Shown here: positions 43,430 through 50,973 of the stretch, in pieces
Layout of the letters: each line of letters begins with the position of its first letter
Position numbering within the stretch: the first letter of the stretch is position 1
Source of the DNA: a virus
Length of the DNA: 57,394 bases
Virus record (IMG/VR): IMGVR_UViG_3300022723_000242
Location: 1-57,394 of that record
Direction: 5' to 3' (one strand)
The notes under the pieces: generated by a model
Seen by the model: the letters and a program-made list of their open reading frames with translations, nothing else
Database searches by the model: none
What the model was told of the DNA's origin: nothing
Translations under genes and position numbers: made by a program

Positions 43430-44002
43430 CTACTCCTCCTCGAGTTCGAGTTCGGAGTACCATGTGCGGACTGCGTCCAGTGTCCCCGGACCCAAGAACA
43501 TCGTAAGACCGGTGGAGCCGAGCCTTTTGTGAGCGTCTTCGATGTTCTCCGCGATTGCTTCGACATGGTGGGGCTCCACCATCTCCCACTTCTTATCGAG
43601 AAATACCAGGGGCTGGATCAGCTTCGACGCACGAAGGAGCCGACTTCTCATCGACTTGAACTCTTCGAAGACTTCTTCTGAATTGTTTTTGTGTGCTTCC
43701 AGCTTTTCTCCCAGGAACTTGAACGACGTCGATATGTAGGCTCCGATCATGTTCGCAACGATCTTGATGACCATATGCGCCGACTTCTCTTTGCCTTCGA
43801 CTTCGGGGGTTACTTTCCCCTCTATCCAGTTCCCCGGTATGAGGGCTATCTCTTCGAGAACCGACGACAACGAGACGTCGGTTTTCCCGATGAGAAGCCG
43901 AAACTGGACGAGACGTCCTTCGCTGATGATCCCGCGATGCGAATACGCCGCCTTCACGAGATCTTTCGCGAGATCCGTCGCGTCCACTCTTATCATGGTC
44001 AT
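43430..44002 (-). CDS. Helical protein of unknown function (190 aa)
   Basis: I start at the ATG at 44002 (MTMIRVDATDLAKDLVKAAY) with GGAGG upstream; the frame opens at 44029. It is mostly helical, with GKTDVSLSSVLEEIAL and a middle that includes a possible amphipathic helix (MVIKIVANMIGAYISTSFKF). The general look is like phage virion structural or assembly proteins, but this is not firm. Confidence 0.55.
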   Translation of the reverse strand: MTMIRVDATDLAKDLVKAAYSHRGIISEGRLVQFRLLIGKTDVSLSSVLEEIALIPGNWIEGKVTPEVEGKEKSAHMVIKIVANMIGAYISTSFKFLGEKLEAHKNNSEEVFEEFKSMRSRLLRASKLIQPLVFLDKKWEMVEPHHVEAIAENIEDAHKRLGSTGLTMFLGPGTLDAVRTWYSELELEEE

Positions 44003-44065
44003 ACACGACCTCCTTTTTGTAGGGTACAACTACCCCGTGACGGGATTACGCCCGCCAAACTAAAG

Positions 44066-44105
44066 AAGAAAGAGGGGCCGGCCGTACAGCCGGCCCCTCT
44101 TTCTT
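44066..44105. terminator. Strong bidirectional hairpin terminator
   Basis: A perfect 17-bp inverted repeat (AAGAAAGAGGGGCCGGC, 44066-44082, with 44089-44105) has a 6-nt loop. The minus-strand transcript continues with CTTTCTTCTTTAG. The right arm touches the stop codon of the 44105-45220 gene. It separates two transcription units. Confidence 0.85.
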
Positions 44106-45220
44106 CACTCGACGACGTCGAGTGCAGCGCGGTGGATGCGGAAGTCCACCTGCATCATGTAGGTATCGGTACGATCGTAGTACCGGTATTTGAAGGCGAT
44201 CTCGATCGCGGCCATCCGCACCACCACGCCGTTCACGCGGCACTCGGGGTCGACCCACTTCCCGTGGTCGTTCTTGACCAGGAACCCGTTGTAGGTGGGT
44301 TTTACCTTTTCGCCGCCGAGCTGCTCGACGGGGTTTTCATCCGGGTTGAGCCAGATGGTGCACCGGCCGGCCTTCATGAGACGCTTGATGGCGCCGATGT
44401 CGAGGAAGCCGCCGTGACGATCGAGGACCTCGTCGGCGAGGAGGTACTCGGTACTCGGAGGAGTCAGCGAGCCGTAGAAGATGAAGTTGAACGCATCTTC
44501 ATCCGTGATCTCGTGACGACGATTGCGCGGGCGATGGTCACGCTTGCGGTCCGCGGGCTTCTCGGCCTCCTTGGCCTTGCCCTTGTCGTCGTCGCTGGCG
44601 GAGACACGCGCGAGGCTGCGCTCGATCGCCTTCTCCTGCTCCTCGTGGGGTTCGATGGCCTTGCTGACCTCGGTCTTCTCGATCTCGGTTTCGGTCTTAT
44701 CGATGTCGGACATTTCGTCCCTTTCCTCGGCACGTGAAATTGCTTTCTCAATCTCACTGAGTTGATGACGGTAGCGCGAACCCAACGCAGATTCAGCGCC
44801 TGTATTACTCTCGTTGGCCTCGACCACTCTCAAGCGGTCGAGAACTTTTTCTCTGCGCACCTGCAGAGACTCTTTTTTGTCCCTCACGTAGCTCTCCTCT
44901 TGGTAGCTGTTGCTCACGGTAACTCTCATGCGAGAAACGGTGATACCGTTCTCCATGGCTACCACGAGCGTCCCCTCACCGACATGGACTCTGGCTTTAC
45001 GCTTTGATTTGTATCCTCGTGCTTTTACGTACACGCAGGGAAATCGCGTAAAACCTCCTGAATCGAGGAATTCGGCGAGGGATTCTTCCGAGGCGAATTC
45101 CTTCGCCTCGGTTCTGCCGGGTCCTTTGGAGAAACGGATATAGTCGAACCCGATTCCGTCTTCTCCGCAGTACTCGGCAAGTTGGCGACCATTCGGCCGT
45201 AGCTCTTTCCAACCTTTCAT
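44105..45220 (-). CDS. Protein of unknown function, two-part (371 aa)
   Basis: I start at the ATG at 45220 (MKGWKELRPNGRQLAEYC) with CAGGTGA upstream; the open frame extends to 45556 but that part is the antisense-frame shadow of the neighbour. The N-terminal half (1-165) is basic and beta-rich. A central disordered, charged linker follows (about 169-230, starting MSDIDKTETEIEKTE). The C-terminal domain has EDAFNFIFYGSLTPPSTEYL and then WLNPDENPVEQLGG. An internal ATG at 44714 with GAGGAAAGG upstream could produce a shorter C-terminal protein. Confidence 0.55.
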   Translation of the reverse strand: MKGWKELRPNGRQLAEYCGEDGIGFDYIRFSKGPGRTEAKEFASEESLAEFLDSGGFTRFPCVYVKARGYKSKRKARVHVGEGTLVVAMENGITVSRMRVTVSNSYQEESYVRDKKESLQVRREKVLDRLRVVEANESNTGAESALGSRYRHQLSEIEKAISRAEERDEMSDIDKTETEIEKTEVSKAIEPHEEQEKAIERSLARVSASDDDKGKAKEAEKPADRKRDHRPRNRRHEITDEDAFNFIFYGSLTPPSTEYLLADEVLDRHGGFLDIGAIKRLMKAGRCTIWLNPDENPVEQLGGEKVKPTYNGFLVKNDHGKWVDPECRVNGVVVRMAAIEIAFKYRYYDRTDTYMMQVDFRIHRAALDVVE

Positions 45221-45222
45221 GA

Positions 45223-45867
45223 TCACCTGAAAATCACTGCACCGCGCAGTGCCTTGATCTCGTCGCGGATTGATTCGATCGCTTTCGCGATGAGATCCCT
45301 TCCACTCTTGTACGAACTCACCCAGGACTGCCGTCCGGGAGTCAGGATGTCGGGTTCGATCCATACCTCGTCCCGGTTCCAGCAGATGCTGAGGTTGAGC
45401 GCCCGACCGAAGTGGTACCGGAGAAATATGGACCACTTCGTTTCGGTTCTGCTCGGTTGCACCTTCTTCCACAGCTCCTTCTCGGAAAGCACCTCCTCGT
45501 CTTCGACGTGGAGGATTTTGCTCTCGAGCGGGACTGCGGCCTTGAAGGCCATCCACAGGGCACGACGGGCGATCAGCTCGTTTTTCTTGAGCCGCTTGCC
45601 GTCTTTGACCTTCAGCGATGCGGTCTTCTTTCTCAAGAAGAAGACCGCATCGCCGATGCCACCCGCGGTAATCGGAAACTCGTAGTGCATACGTTCCTCG
45701 GGAACGCTGACCACGACGGGGTCCTTGAATGGGCCGCCAGGGGGAACGACGACCTCGATATCCGGGCCGATGTAGGCCCGGACGTTATCGCCCTCCCTTA
45801 CCGATTCGAAATCGCCGTAGCAATCGCGAATCGTGTTGATGACTTCTTTTTGGCTCAGTCTTGCCAT
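45223..45867 (-). CDS. Protein of unknown function (214 aa)
   Basis: Not recognised. It starts MARLSQKEVINTIRDCYGDF with AGGA upstream. The pattern is mixed alpha/beta, with a Pro/Gly-rich turn (VVVPPGGPFKDPVVVSV) and a Trp-rich part near the end. A perfect 16-bp inverted repeat (45615-45630 with 45638-45653) lies in the middle of the gene and encodes the AVFFLRKKTAS region. Confidence 0.55.
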   Translation of the reverse strand: MARLSQKEVINTIRDCYGDFESVREGDNVRAYIGPDIEVVVPPGGPFKDPVVVSVPEERMHYEFPITAGGIGDAVFFLRKKTASLKVKDGKRLKKNELIARRALWMAFKAAVPLESKILHVEDEEVLSEKELWKKVQPSRTETKWSIFLRYHFGRALNLSICWNRDEVWIEPDILTPGRQSWVSSYKSGRDLIAKAIESIRDEIKALRGAVIFR

Positions 45868-45880
45868 AGGTAATCCTCCC

Positions 45881-45909
45881 GTAAAAAAGAAAAACGACCC
45901 AGTGGGTCG
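45881..45909 (-). terminator. Rho-independent terminator
   Basis: A short stem CGACC-CAGTG-GGTCG (45895-45909) is followed on the minus strand by TTTTTCTTTTTTAC. It ends the transcript from the 45974-46573 gene and sits only 14 nt after a solitary CRISPR-like repeat. Confidence 0.85.
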
Positions 45910-45923
45910 CTGTTGGTTGCTTT

Positions 45924-45959
45924 GTCTCAGATACGCAACTCCTAAGCGGGCATAATCAA
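45924..45959 (-). repeat. Solitary CRISPR-like repeat followed by a terminator
   Basis: The plus strand from 45924 (GTCTCAGATACGCAACTCCT and on) matches the array repeat for about 30 of 36 positions, including the GCGGGCATAA end. On the minus strand it would be followed by a 14-nt spacer-like stretch (AAAGCAACCAACAG) and then the terminator. The unit looks like a minimal crRNA-like gene downstream of the 45974-46573 gene. Confidence 0.75.
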
Positions 45960-45973
45960 CAAAAGAATACTGC

Positions 45974-46573
45974 TTACAATTCTTTTAAAGCTGTATCTAA
46001 GTAACCTACTATTATTCCCATGGTTTTAACTTCGACAGCTTCGCGGTTAATAATCTGTACCATAACGGTTATGGTCCTACGTACCTCGTCTGCGGTAGCT
46101 ATTCTGAGATAATAACTCTCTACTCCATCGAAAGAATCGGGAGGCCTATTTCCCAAACCAATAGTGCCGCTGTTTAATATACCTAACGACCAAGTATTAT
46201 CGATATTTGAACTTGCAAAAAACACGTGGCCAGTCGCATAATTATGATTATTCGGATTACACTTCGCTTTCACGTAAATCGGTGTACCAACGAGTACACT
46301 TGCCCCTATATCTAACTTACTATTACGGAAGGCTATATAGCCGGGATCTGATATAGGAAACTGCGCCAATTCTGCCATAGCATCGCAAATCGACTCCTTA
46401 GTAACAGGTTTCAGATCAGCTCTCGATAACGCCTCTATAGCTCTACGGAGACCGTCTGGAATACTGGGATCACCCGGTAACTTCCGTTCTTCTAATCTTT
46501 TGAGCGCAAGATCTTCCAAATCGAGAAGCGATGTATTTAAAACCTCAACCATTTTTCTACGCGTTTTCGTCAT
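45974..46573 (-). CDS. Protein of unknown function (199 aa)
   Basis: Not recognised. The second of two adjacent ATGs (46573) has better spacing from GGAGGA. The N-terminal 70 residues are helical and basic (MTKTRRKMVEVLNTSLLDLE). The C-terminal part is beta-rich, with repeated hydrophobic strands (DNTWSLGILNSGTIGLGN), like a jelly-roll or virion domain. The local sequence is more AT-rich than that of its neighbours. Confidence 0.55.
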   Translation of the reverse strand: MTKTRRKMVEVLNTSLLDLEDLALKRLEERKLPGDPSIPDGLRRAIEALSRADLKPVTKESICDAMAELAQFPISDPGYIAFRNSKLDIGASVLVGTPIYVKAKCNPNNHNYATGHVFFASSNIDNTWSLGILNSGTIGLGNRPPDSFDGVESYYLRIATADEVRRTITVMVQIINREAVEVKTMGIIVGYLDTALKEL

Positions 46574-46588
46574 CATTCCTCCGCGTAA

Positions 46589-47146
46589 TTAGACGACCGC
46601 CATGATCGTCTCGGTGAAATCGTCGGGATCTTCAGCACTTGCCGGATCCCACCACAACGGTTTTTCTCGACGTCTCCACTCGCGATCCGGAAACGTCTGG
46701 TAGTAGTTTCTGTAGGCGAACACGGCTGGATGCGCGTCACCTTTTGAAGCTGGATGAAGATCCGACTCTGAGAGCGGCATACGAAACTTTGCTGGTAACG
46801 GTGATTGAGGCCACGACGAAAGAGGAAGCGGTCTCTTCATCCCTTTCGATAGCTTTTCGTATTCCGTTCTGATGCTATCTAGCTTCAGAGAATTTTTATG
46901 ATCTTTATCTTTTAACACGAAGTACTCGATGCCGAGAAACCAACCGAGCCAATAAAGCCACATGAAGTTACGATACGTAAGACCGCACCACGATACGAAT
47001 GGAGACGAGTCATCATAATCGCGCCGAAGGCGGCGAAGGTACACGTTTTCGAGAACTTCTATAACGTCATTTACTCCTCTCGAAATATCTCTATCCGCGT
47101 AGCACTTCGCCGCCTTTCCTGGCGACTGATCCAGGATCAGGATCAT
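46589..47146 (-). CDS. Protein of unknown function (185 aa)
   Basis: Not recognised. It starts MILILDQSPGKAAKCYADRD and has a Trp-rich centre (YRNFMWLYWLGWFLGIEYF) that may be interfacial, with a Pro/Trp-rich end. The start overlaps the upstream secreted-protein gene in an ATGA. Its first 17 codons exist again at 47706-47795 as a broken copy. Confidence 0.6.
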   Translation of the reverse strand: MILILDQSPGKAAKCYADRDISRGVNDVIEVLENVYLRRLRRDYDDSSPFVSWCGLTYRNFMWLYWLGWFLGIEYFVLKDKDHKNSLKLDSIRTEYEKLSKGMKRPLPLSSWPQSPLPAKFRMPLSESDLHPASKGDAHPAVFAYRNYYQTFPDREWRRREKPLWWDPASAEDPDDFTETIMAVV

Positions 47147-47718
47147 TTGTCTTCCGAGATCACGTAAACGTCACCGTTCATGAAGGTGAGCCTCTGGTTT
47201 TCTGGATCTACCTCTGCTTCATGTGGGTTACCGCCGTTCTCGAAAACCATGTGGATAGTTCCGTCCTCAAAGGTCCATTCGCCGACGTTGTACCTGTGGC
47301 CCCAGTTCGTCGTCGTCAACGTTCCATCCTCCGAAAATGCGATATGGTAACCACCACCGCGCACATGGTTAAAAGTTCTACCAGCAAAAAACGGCTTCTT
47401 CGCGTTCCCGAGGAAATCCGTCGGTGCCTCAGCGATCTCTTCTTCTTGCTCCTCGAGCGCAGTGATCTTCTCCTTGATCGCAAGGGCCCCTTCGAGGTCG
47501 CCGCGACGGGTCGTCTTTTCCATGTCACGCTCGAGGTCGCGAAGGGTGTCTTCGCGGATTTCGGCGAGGTCGGACAGGTAGCGTTCTTTGAGGCGCTGCA
47601 CCTCGCGATCGTGCTGGGCCACGGTCCGTTTGGCAGACGCGGGCATCGGGTCCTGCTCCTCCTCGGAGGACAGGGAGAGGGTCGGCAACAAGAATAGCGT
47701 AGCCATCAGAATTCGCAC
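47143..47718 (-). CDS. Secreted protein, paralogue 2 (191 aa)
   Basis: I start at the GTG at 47718 because GAGGAAGAAC precedes it and the product then matches its paralogue. The N-terminus is a signal peptide (MRILMATLFLLPTLSLSSEE). Then comes a helical motif LKERYLSDLAEIREDTLRDL with RGDLEGALAIKEKITALEEQ. This is a heptad-like pattern I associate with Planctomycetes/Verrucomicrobia proteins. The C-terminal domain (about 100-190) is beta-rich, with repeated Gly/Trp strands. The protein is exported. The function is unknown. It is close to the next paralogue at both DNA and protein level, so the duplication is recent. Confidence 0.7.
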   Translation of the reverse strand: MRILMATLFLLPTLSLSSEEEQDPMPASAKRTVAQHDREVQRLKERYLSDLAEIREDTLRDLERDMEKTTRRGDLEGALAIKEKITALEEQEEEIAEAPTDFLGNAKKPFFAGRTFNHVRGGGYHIAFSEDGTLTTTNWGHRYNVGEWTFEDGTIHMVFENGGNPHEAEVDPENQRLTFMNGDVYVISEDK

Positions 47719-47795
47719 GGTTCTTCCTCCACGAGGTCGTTGTCTGCGTATGCCTTCGCCGCCTTTCCTGGCGACTGATCCAGGATCAGGATCAT
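47706..47795 (-). pseudogene. Truncated 5' copy of the MILILDQSPG gene
   Basis: From the ATG at 47795 the minus strand encodes MILILDQSPGKAAKAYADND and nine more residues before a stop at 47706. The first 14 residues equal those of the intact 46589-47146 gene, and about 35 bp of DNA are the same. It is the relic left where the gene pair was duplicated and the second paralogue's start replaced the rest of this gene. The ribosome binding site for paralogue 2 lies inside its end. Confidence 0.85.
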
Positions 47796-48352
47796 TCGTC
47801 CTCGTCCTTCTCCTCGAGGCGGAACAGCTGCGCCCCGTTAAAATCCAGATCTCCATCCTCGTTGATGAAGGCGCGGTTCACGTGCTCTTCCCCGTTGAAT
47901 TCGAGGACGATCTCTTCGCCTTCCATCCTCCATTCACCGTCTCTCAGGTCGCGGGAAGTCCAGTTTGTCTTCACCGACCCGTCCTTATCAAAGCGAACCC
48001 ACCATGAGCTGTATCGGTAGGTGTTTCCGACGAATTCAGGTTGCCTCTTACGTCCGAGGAAATCGGTCGGCGCTTCAGCGATCGCCTCCTCTTGCTCCTT
48101 GAGCGCGGTGATCTTCTCCTTGATCGCGAGGGCCCCTTCCAGGTCGCCGCGACGGGTCGTCTTCTTGAGTTCCCGCTCGAGGTCGTGGGTGACGTCTTCG
48201 CGCAAGTCGGCGACGTCGGCGAGGTATCGCTCACGCAGTTCGGCCAGCGCGTGATCGTGGCGATCGACGAGACGCTGGGCGGTGCTGGGGAGTTTGGAGG
48301 TTTCTTCGGCACAGAGGCCGAACACGAAAAGTAGAACACAGACTAAACGCAT
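47792..48352 (-). CDS. Secreted protein, paralogue 1 (186 aa)
   Basis: A signal peptide (MRLVCVLLFVFGLCAEE) is followed by a helical part with RERYLADVADLREDVTHDL and the RGDLEGALAIKEKITALKEQ motif. The C-terminal beta-rich domain contains WWVRFDKDGSVKTNWTSRDL. A strong AAGGAG precedes the ATG. Directly upstream on this strand lie the degenerate last repeat and the array. The stop overlaps the start of the truncated MILILDQSPG copy by 4 nt. The possible role is cell-envelope related. Confidence 0.72.
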   Translation of the reverse strand: MRLVCVLLFVFGLCAEETSKLPSTAQRLVDRHDHALAELRERYLADVADLREDVTHDLERELKKTTRRGDLEGALAIKEKITALKEQEEAIAEAPTDFLGRKRQPEFVGNTYRYSSWWVRFDKDGSVKTNWTSRDLRDGEWRMEGEEIVLEFNGEEHVNRAFINEDGDLDFNGAQLFRLEEKDEDE

Positions 48353-48371
48353 GGTTTTCTCCTTGGTTGGT

Positions 48372-48955
48372 GTCTCAGGTACGAGGCTTTGATGGATTGG
48401 CGTCTCAGATACGAAGCCTCTGAGCGGGCATCAGCGGGCGAAGCCGAGTTCGCGGAGACGGCAGGCGTGGTCGTCTCAGATACGAAGCCTCTGAGCGGGC
48501 ATAAGCGGGATATCAACGCCCCCGAAACGGGTGCTCGAGGCGGGTCTCAGATACGAAGCCTCTGAGCGGGCATAAGCGGCGCGGATACTCCAGGAGTTCG
48601 AGATCACGCGCCTAGTCTCAGATACGAAGCCTCTGAGCGGGCATCAGCGGGTACCTGGATGGATTGGCGTCTCAGATACGAAGCCTCTGAGCGGGCATAA
48701 GCGGGATACCACCAAAACGATCCGTCTCAGATACGAAGCCTCTGAGCGGGCATAAACGGTCGTGGCATCCCCGCCAGCCTTCACCTAGCGCTGTCTCAGA
48801 TACGAAGCCTCTGAGCGGGCATAAGCGGGCGTGGTTTGGCAGGCCCCAGTCTCAGATACGAAGCCTCTGAGCGGGCATAAGCGACGCGGATACTCCAGGA
48901 GTTCGAGATCACGCGCCTCGTCTCAGATACGAAGCCTCTGAGCGGGCATATCTAA
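48372..48955 (-). CRISPR. CRISPR array, nine repeats of 36 bp plus a degenerate tenth, eight spacers
   Basis: Repeat starts are at 48402, 48473, 48544, 48615, 48669, 48724, 48793, 48849 and 48920. The first 30 bases (plus strand GTCTCAGATACGAAGCCTCT...) are the same in all, with small changes in the last six. In crRNA orientation (minus) the repeat ends with the hairpin CTCAGA-N9-TCTGAG and AC, next to the spacer. Spacers in plus order are 35, 35, 35, 18, 19, 33, 20 and 35 nt. A shortened tenth copy is at 48372. The first repeat on the minus strand (48920-48955) has a changed 5' end. The AT-rich leader is 48956-49001. The whole 700-nt gap between genes is array and leader. The array is on the same strand as the effector. 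Confidence 0.97.
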
Positions 48956-49001
48956 CAGTACTGTCAAAATTTTTATATATAAACAATATCGCATAAAAGA
49001 C

Positions 49002-49044
49002 TTCGAGCGACTACGTCATCTTATCGACGACGTAGCCGCTCGAA
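49002..49044 (-). terminator. Hairpin terminator after the Cas12m-like gene
   Basis: A 16-bp inverted repeat (49002-49017 with 49029-49044) has one G-U pair in the minus-strand RNA and is followed by GTCTTTTATG. It lies between the effector stop (49052) and the array leader, so the array needs its own promoter or readthrough. Confidence 0.75.
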
Positions 49045-49051
49045 AACATTC

Positions 49052-50776
49052 TCAAGCGGCCGAAGCGTCTGGTGGCCCCAACTCTCGTGCGAGGAGGTTC
49101 TCGCAGGCGTTGAGATCTTGATCCTTCTCCGCCTGACAGTTCGGGCATTCGTGGTACAGATTCACGAAGTCGAACTCTCCGTCAACGAAACCGCACTCCG
49201 AACATTCTCTCGTCGTGTTCTTCGTCTTCTGTCTGGTGGAGTCTCGGAATCGACTCTCGAACTCCATTCGAAGCTCCCCTGGCGACGCGAGTTTCATGAT
49301 ATCCTTGATTGGATCCATGTCATCGCTGCTCACCGGTGAGTCCTTGGCCATATCGCTGATCTTCATATCTTCGAATATGACGCAGCGATAACGCCTCGCG
49401 AGCTTTGCCGCTTCCTCTCGGAAAAGCGCCTTCCGCTTTTCCCTGATGATCCTCGCCTGGAACTTGTGCCAGTCGAAGAGGTGCTTGTCCTTCTTCCGCC
49501 ACTTTTCGGCGGTTTTATACAGTTCGACGTCGCCGTCGAACTGGTGTTTCCTCCACTTGATGATGACCTTTGCCAAGCGGGACCTCGATCTCCAGATCGG
49601 CAGGGTCTTCGTCTCCTCCTTCAGCCACTCCGGAACCGAACTCTTGTGCTCGGTGATCCAGCCATGGAGGAGCTCCTTCATGGAGTCGAACTGTCGATCG
49701 TAGATCGACTGGAGTGACCGGTTCTTCCGGTCTCGGCTCAGGAGCTCCGGATCGAGAGCGATCTCACCCTGTTCTCCATCATCTCCGAGCCAGTAGGCGA
49801 CGCGGACCCGGTCGTCCTCGAACTTTCTCCAGCCAAGATCGACCGCGACATGGCCGCCATCGGCGACGTCGTCTCTCATGAACCCCTCGGGACGCGCCAC
49901 TTGCGTTTGAAAATACGTTTTCGTATGCGTCCCGACCTTTTTGAAAAGGATCCAGGCTGCTTTGATCTTGCAGCCTTCTGGAAGCGGTCGATGGAACTTG
50001 ACCATGAAGTCGAGCCACACCGGCTTGGCTTTCTCCGAACCGATCCTCATACGGACCGGACAGCGTTTCTTCTGACTTTTCTTGTACCTTGTGTTCAGAT
50101 CGGCGCCGACGAAATCATCGGGCATCTGGTCCACATCGAGCATCAGGAGAGTGTTCTCTCTCGTGAGCCGCTCCGGGGTCCACGGAGGAGCTCCTGACTG
50201 CTGTTGGAGCTGCACACCGATTCGACCGGTTCCGTCGAATCGCTTGAATGACGGAGGCGGCCCTTCTCCGTCATTCTCGTGGGCCTTCTCCACGAGACCA
50301 CCCGTCCCCCAGTAACAGTTCCTGTTGGCCCGCGCTTCTTTTTTATCCGCGGTTACCTTCTCATGTAGCTTCTTCAGGAGCTTCTTGACTTTGGGGCTCC
50401 TGTAGAGCTCCCGGCGGATCGGAAGCACCACGCTGTTTCGATGCTTCTCGAGTTGCCCTTCGACCTCCGTGTACTTTTCACGGAGCTCCTTCGGCGTCTT
50501 CTTTTCACGCTTCTTTTGGCGATATCGACCCAGCTCCTTGCCGATCGCTTGAAGGTGGTCGACGAGCGCGTCTTCCTTGGCGCGCGCGTCCGTGTAATCC
50601 TTCGAGCACTGTCGAAGTATTTTCTCGCACTCTTCGCGACGGTGGAGTTCGATCGCGACAAGCGCGTTTCCGAACCGGTTCGCATTGAACAGTATATCGC
50701 CGGTCCGCTCGTAATCCTCGCGGTATACGTATGCAGCGAAGCTGTAAATATTCGCTGGATCGCGTCCTCTTTGCAT
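49052..50776 (-). CDS. cas12m: Cas12m-like (type V-M, former V-U1) CRISPR effector (574 aa)
   Basis: The middle and end match Cas12m features I recall from the Mycolicibacterium protein: FDGTGRIGVQLQQQSGAPPW, VRMRIGSEKAKPVWLDFMV and HVAVDLGWRKF. The N-terminal 130 residues are a helical coiled coil. The C-terminal RuvC has Asp in AVDLGWR (about 326), Glu in CVIFEDMKIS and the final Asp in EKDQDLNACENL. A zinc ribbon CSECGF...CPNC sits before the last Asp. The three acidic residues look intact, although studied Cas12m proteins bind DNA and block transcription without cutting. The length (574) is right for the family. No cas1, cas2 or cas4 is present. AAGGAG precedes the ATG. Confidence 0.88.
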   Translation of the reverse strand: MQRGRDPANIYSFAAYVYREDYERTGDILFNANRFGNALVAIELHRREECEKILRQCSKDYTDARAKEDALVDHLQAIGKELGRYRQKKREKKTPKELREKYTEVEGQLEKHRNSVVLPIRRELYRSPKVKKLLKKLHEKVTADKKEARANRNCYWGTGGLVEKAHENDGEGPPPSFKRFDGTGRIGVQLQQQSGAPPWTPERLTRENTLLMLDVDQMPDDFVGADLNTRYKKSQKKRCPVRMRIGSEKAKPVWLDFMVKFHRPLPEGCKIKAAWILFKKVGTHTKTYFQTQVARPEGFMRDDVADGGHVAVDLGWRKFEDDRVRVAYWLGDDGEQGEIALDPELLSRDRKNRSLQSIYDRQFDSMKELLHGWITEHKSSVPEWLKEETKTLPIWRSRSRLAKVIIKWRKHQFDGDVELYKTAEKWRKKDKHLFDWHKFQARIIREKRKALFREEAAKLARRYRCVIFEDMKISDMAKDSPVSSDDMDPIKDIMKLASPGELRMEFESRFRDSTRQKTKNTTRECSECGFVDGEFDFVNLYHECPNCQAEKDQDLNACENLLARELGPPDASAA

Positions 50777-50823
50777 CTCGTTCTCCTTAGCGGTTGGTGG
50801 GACGAGGCTCCGATATCAGATGC

Positions 50824-50894
50824 GTCTCAGATACGGGGCCTCGACGGATTTCGCCCGAGTCTCAGATACAAAGCTCCTGAGCGAGCATAAACGA
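50824..50894 (-). repeat. CRISPR-like repeat pair in the 5' leader of the Cas12m-like gene
   Basis: A full variant repeat at 50859-50894 (plus strand GTCTCAGATACAAAGCTCCT and on) is followed on the minus strand by an 18-nt spacer-like stretch (50841-50858). Then comes a truncated repeat at 50824-50840. The effector ATG is 48 nt further on. The end of the truncated copy and what follows (CCACCAACCGCTAAGGAG) resemble the sequence after the array's degenerate tenth repeat (ACCAACCAAGGAG). It may be a mini-array or control element. Confidence 0.75.
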
Positions 50895-50933
50895 GGGCCG
50901 ACCGAACATCCAGAAATCACCGGCCGACCCTCG
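50892..50933 (-). terminator. Hairpin after the 3D-domain gene
   Basis: A 13-bp stem with two G-U pairs in minus-strand RNA (CGAGGG... at 50892-50904 with 50921-50933) and a 16-nt loop is followed by TTTATG. It ends the 3D-domain transcript just before the repeat pair. Part of the repeat lies at its foot. Confidence 0.6.
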
Positions 50934-50973
50934 CACTACGCAACACACGTAGTAGACTTACTCTTCCGCTGAG

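Noticed and set aside
45221-45556. N-terminal extension of the 44105-45220 gene
   Set aside because: It lies inside the better-supported 45223-45867 gene in another frame, has shadow-like Arg/Pro composition, and the ATG at 45220 has a ribosome binding site.
48402-48955. Array read from the plus strand
   Set aside because: On the plus strand the hairpin would be at the far side from the spacer in the type V layout, and the effector and AT-rich leader are on the minus side.
48372-50894. CasPhi (Cas12j) as the effector, as in other huge phages
   Set aside because: The length (574), the FDGTGRIGVQLQ block and the zinc ribbon match Cas12m better than CasPhi, which is longer (about 700-800) and lacks these.
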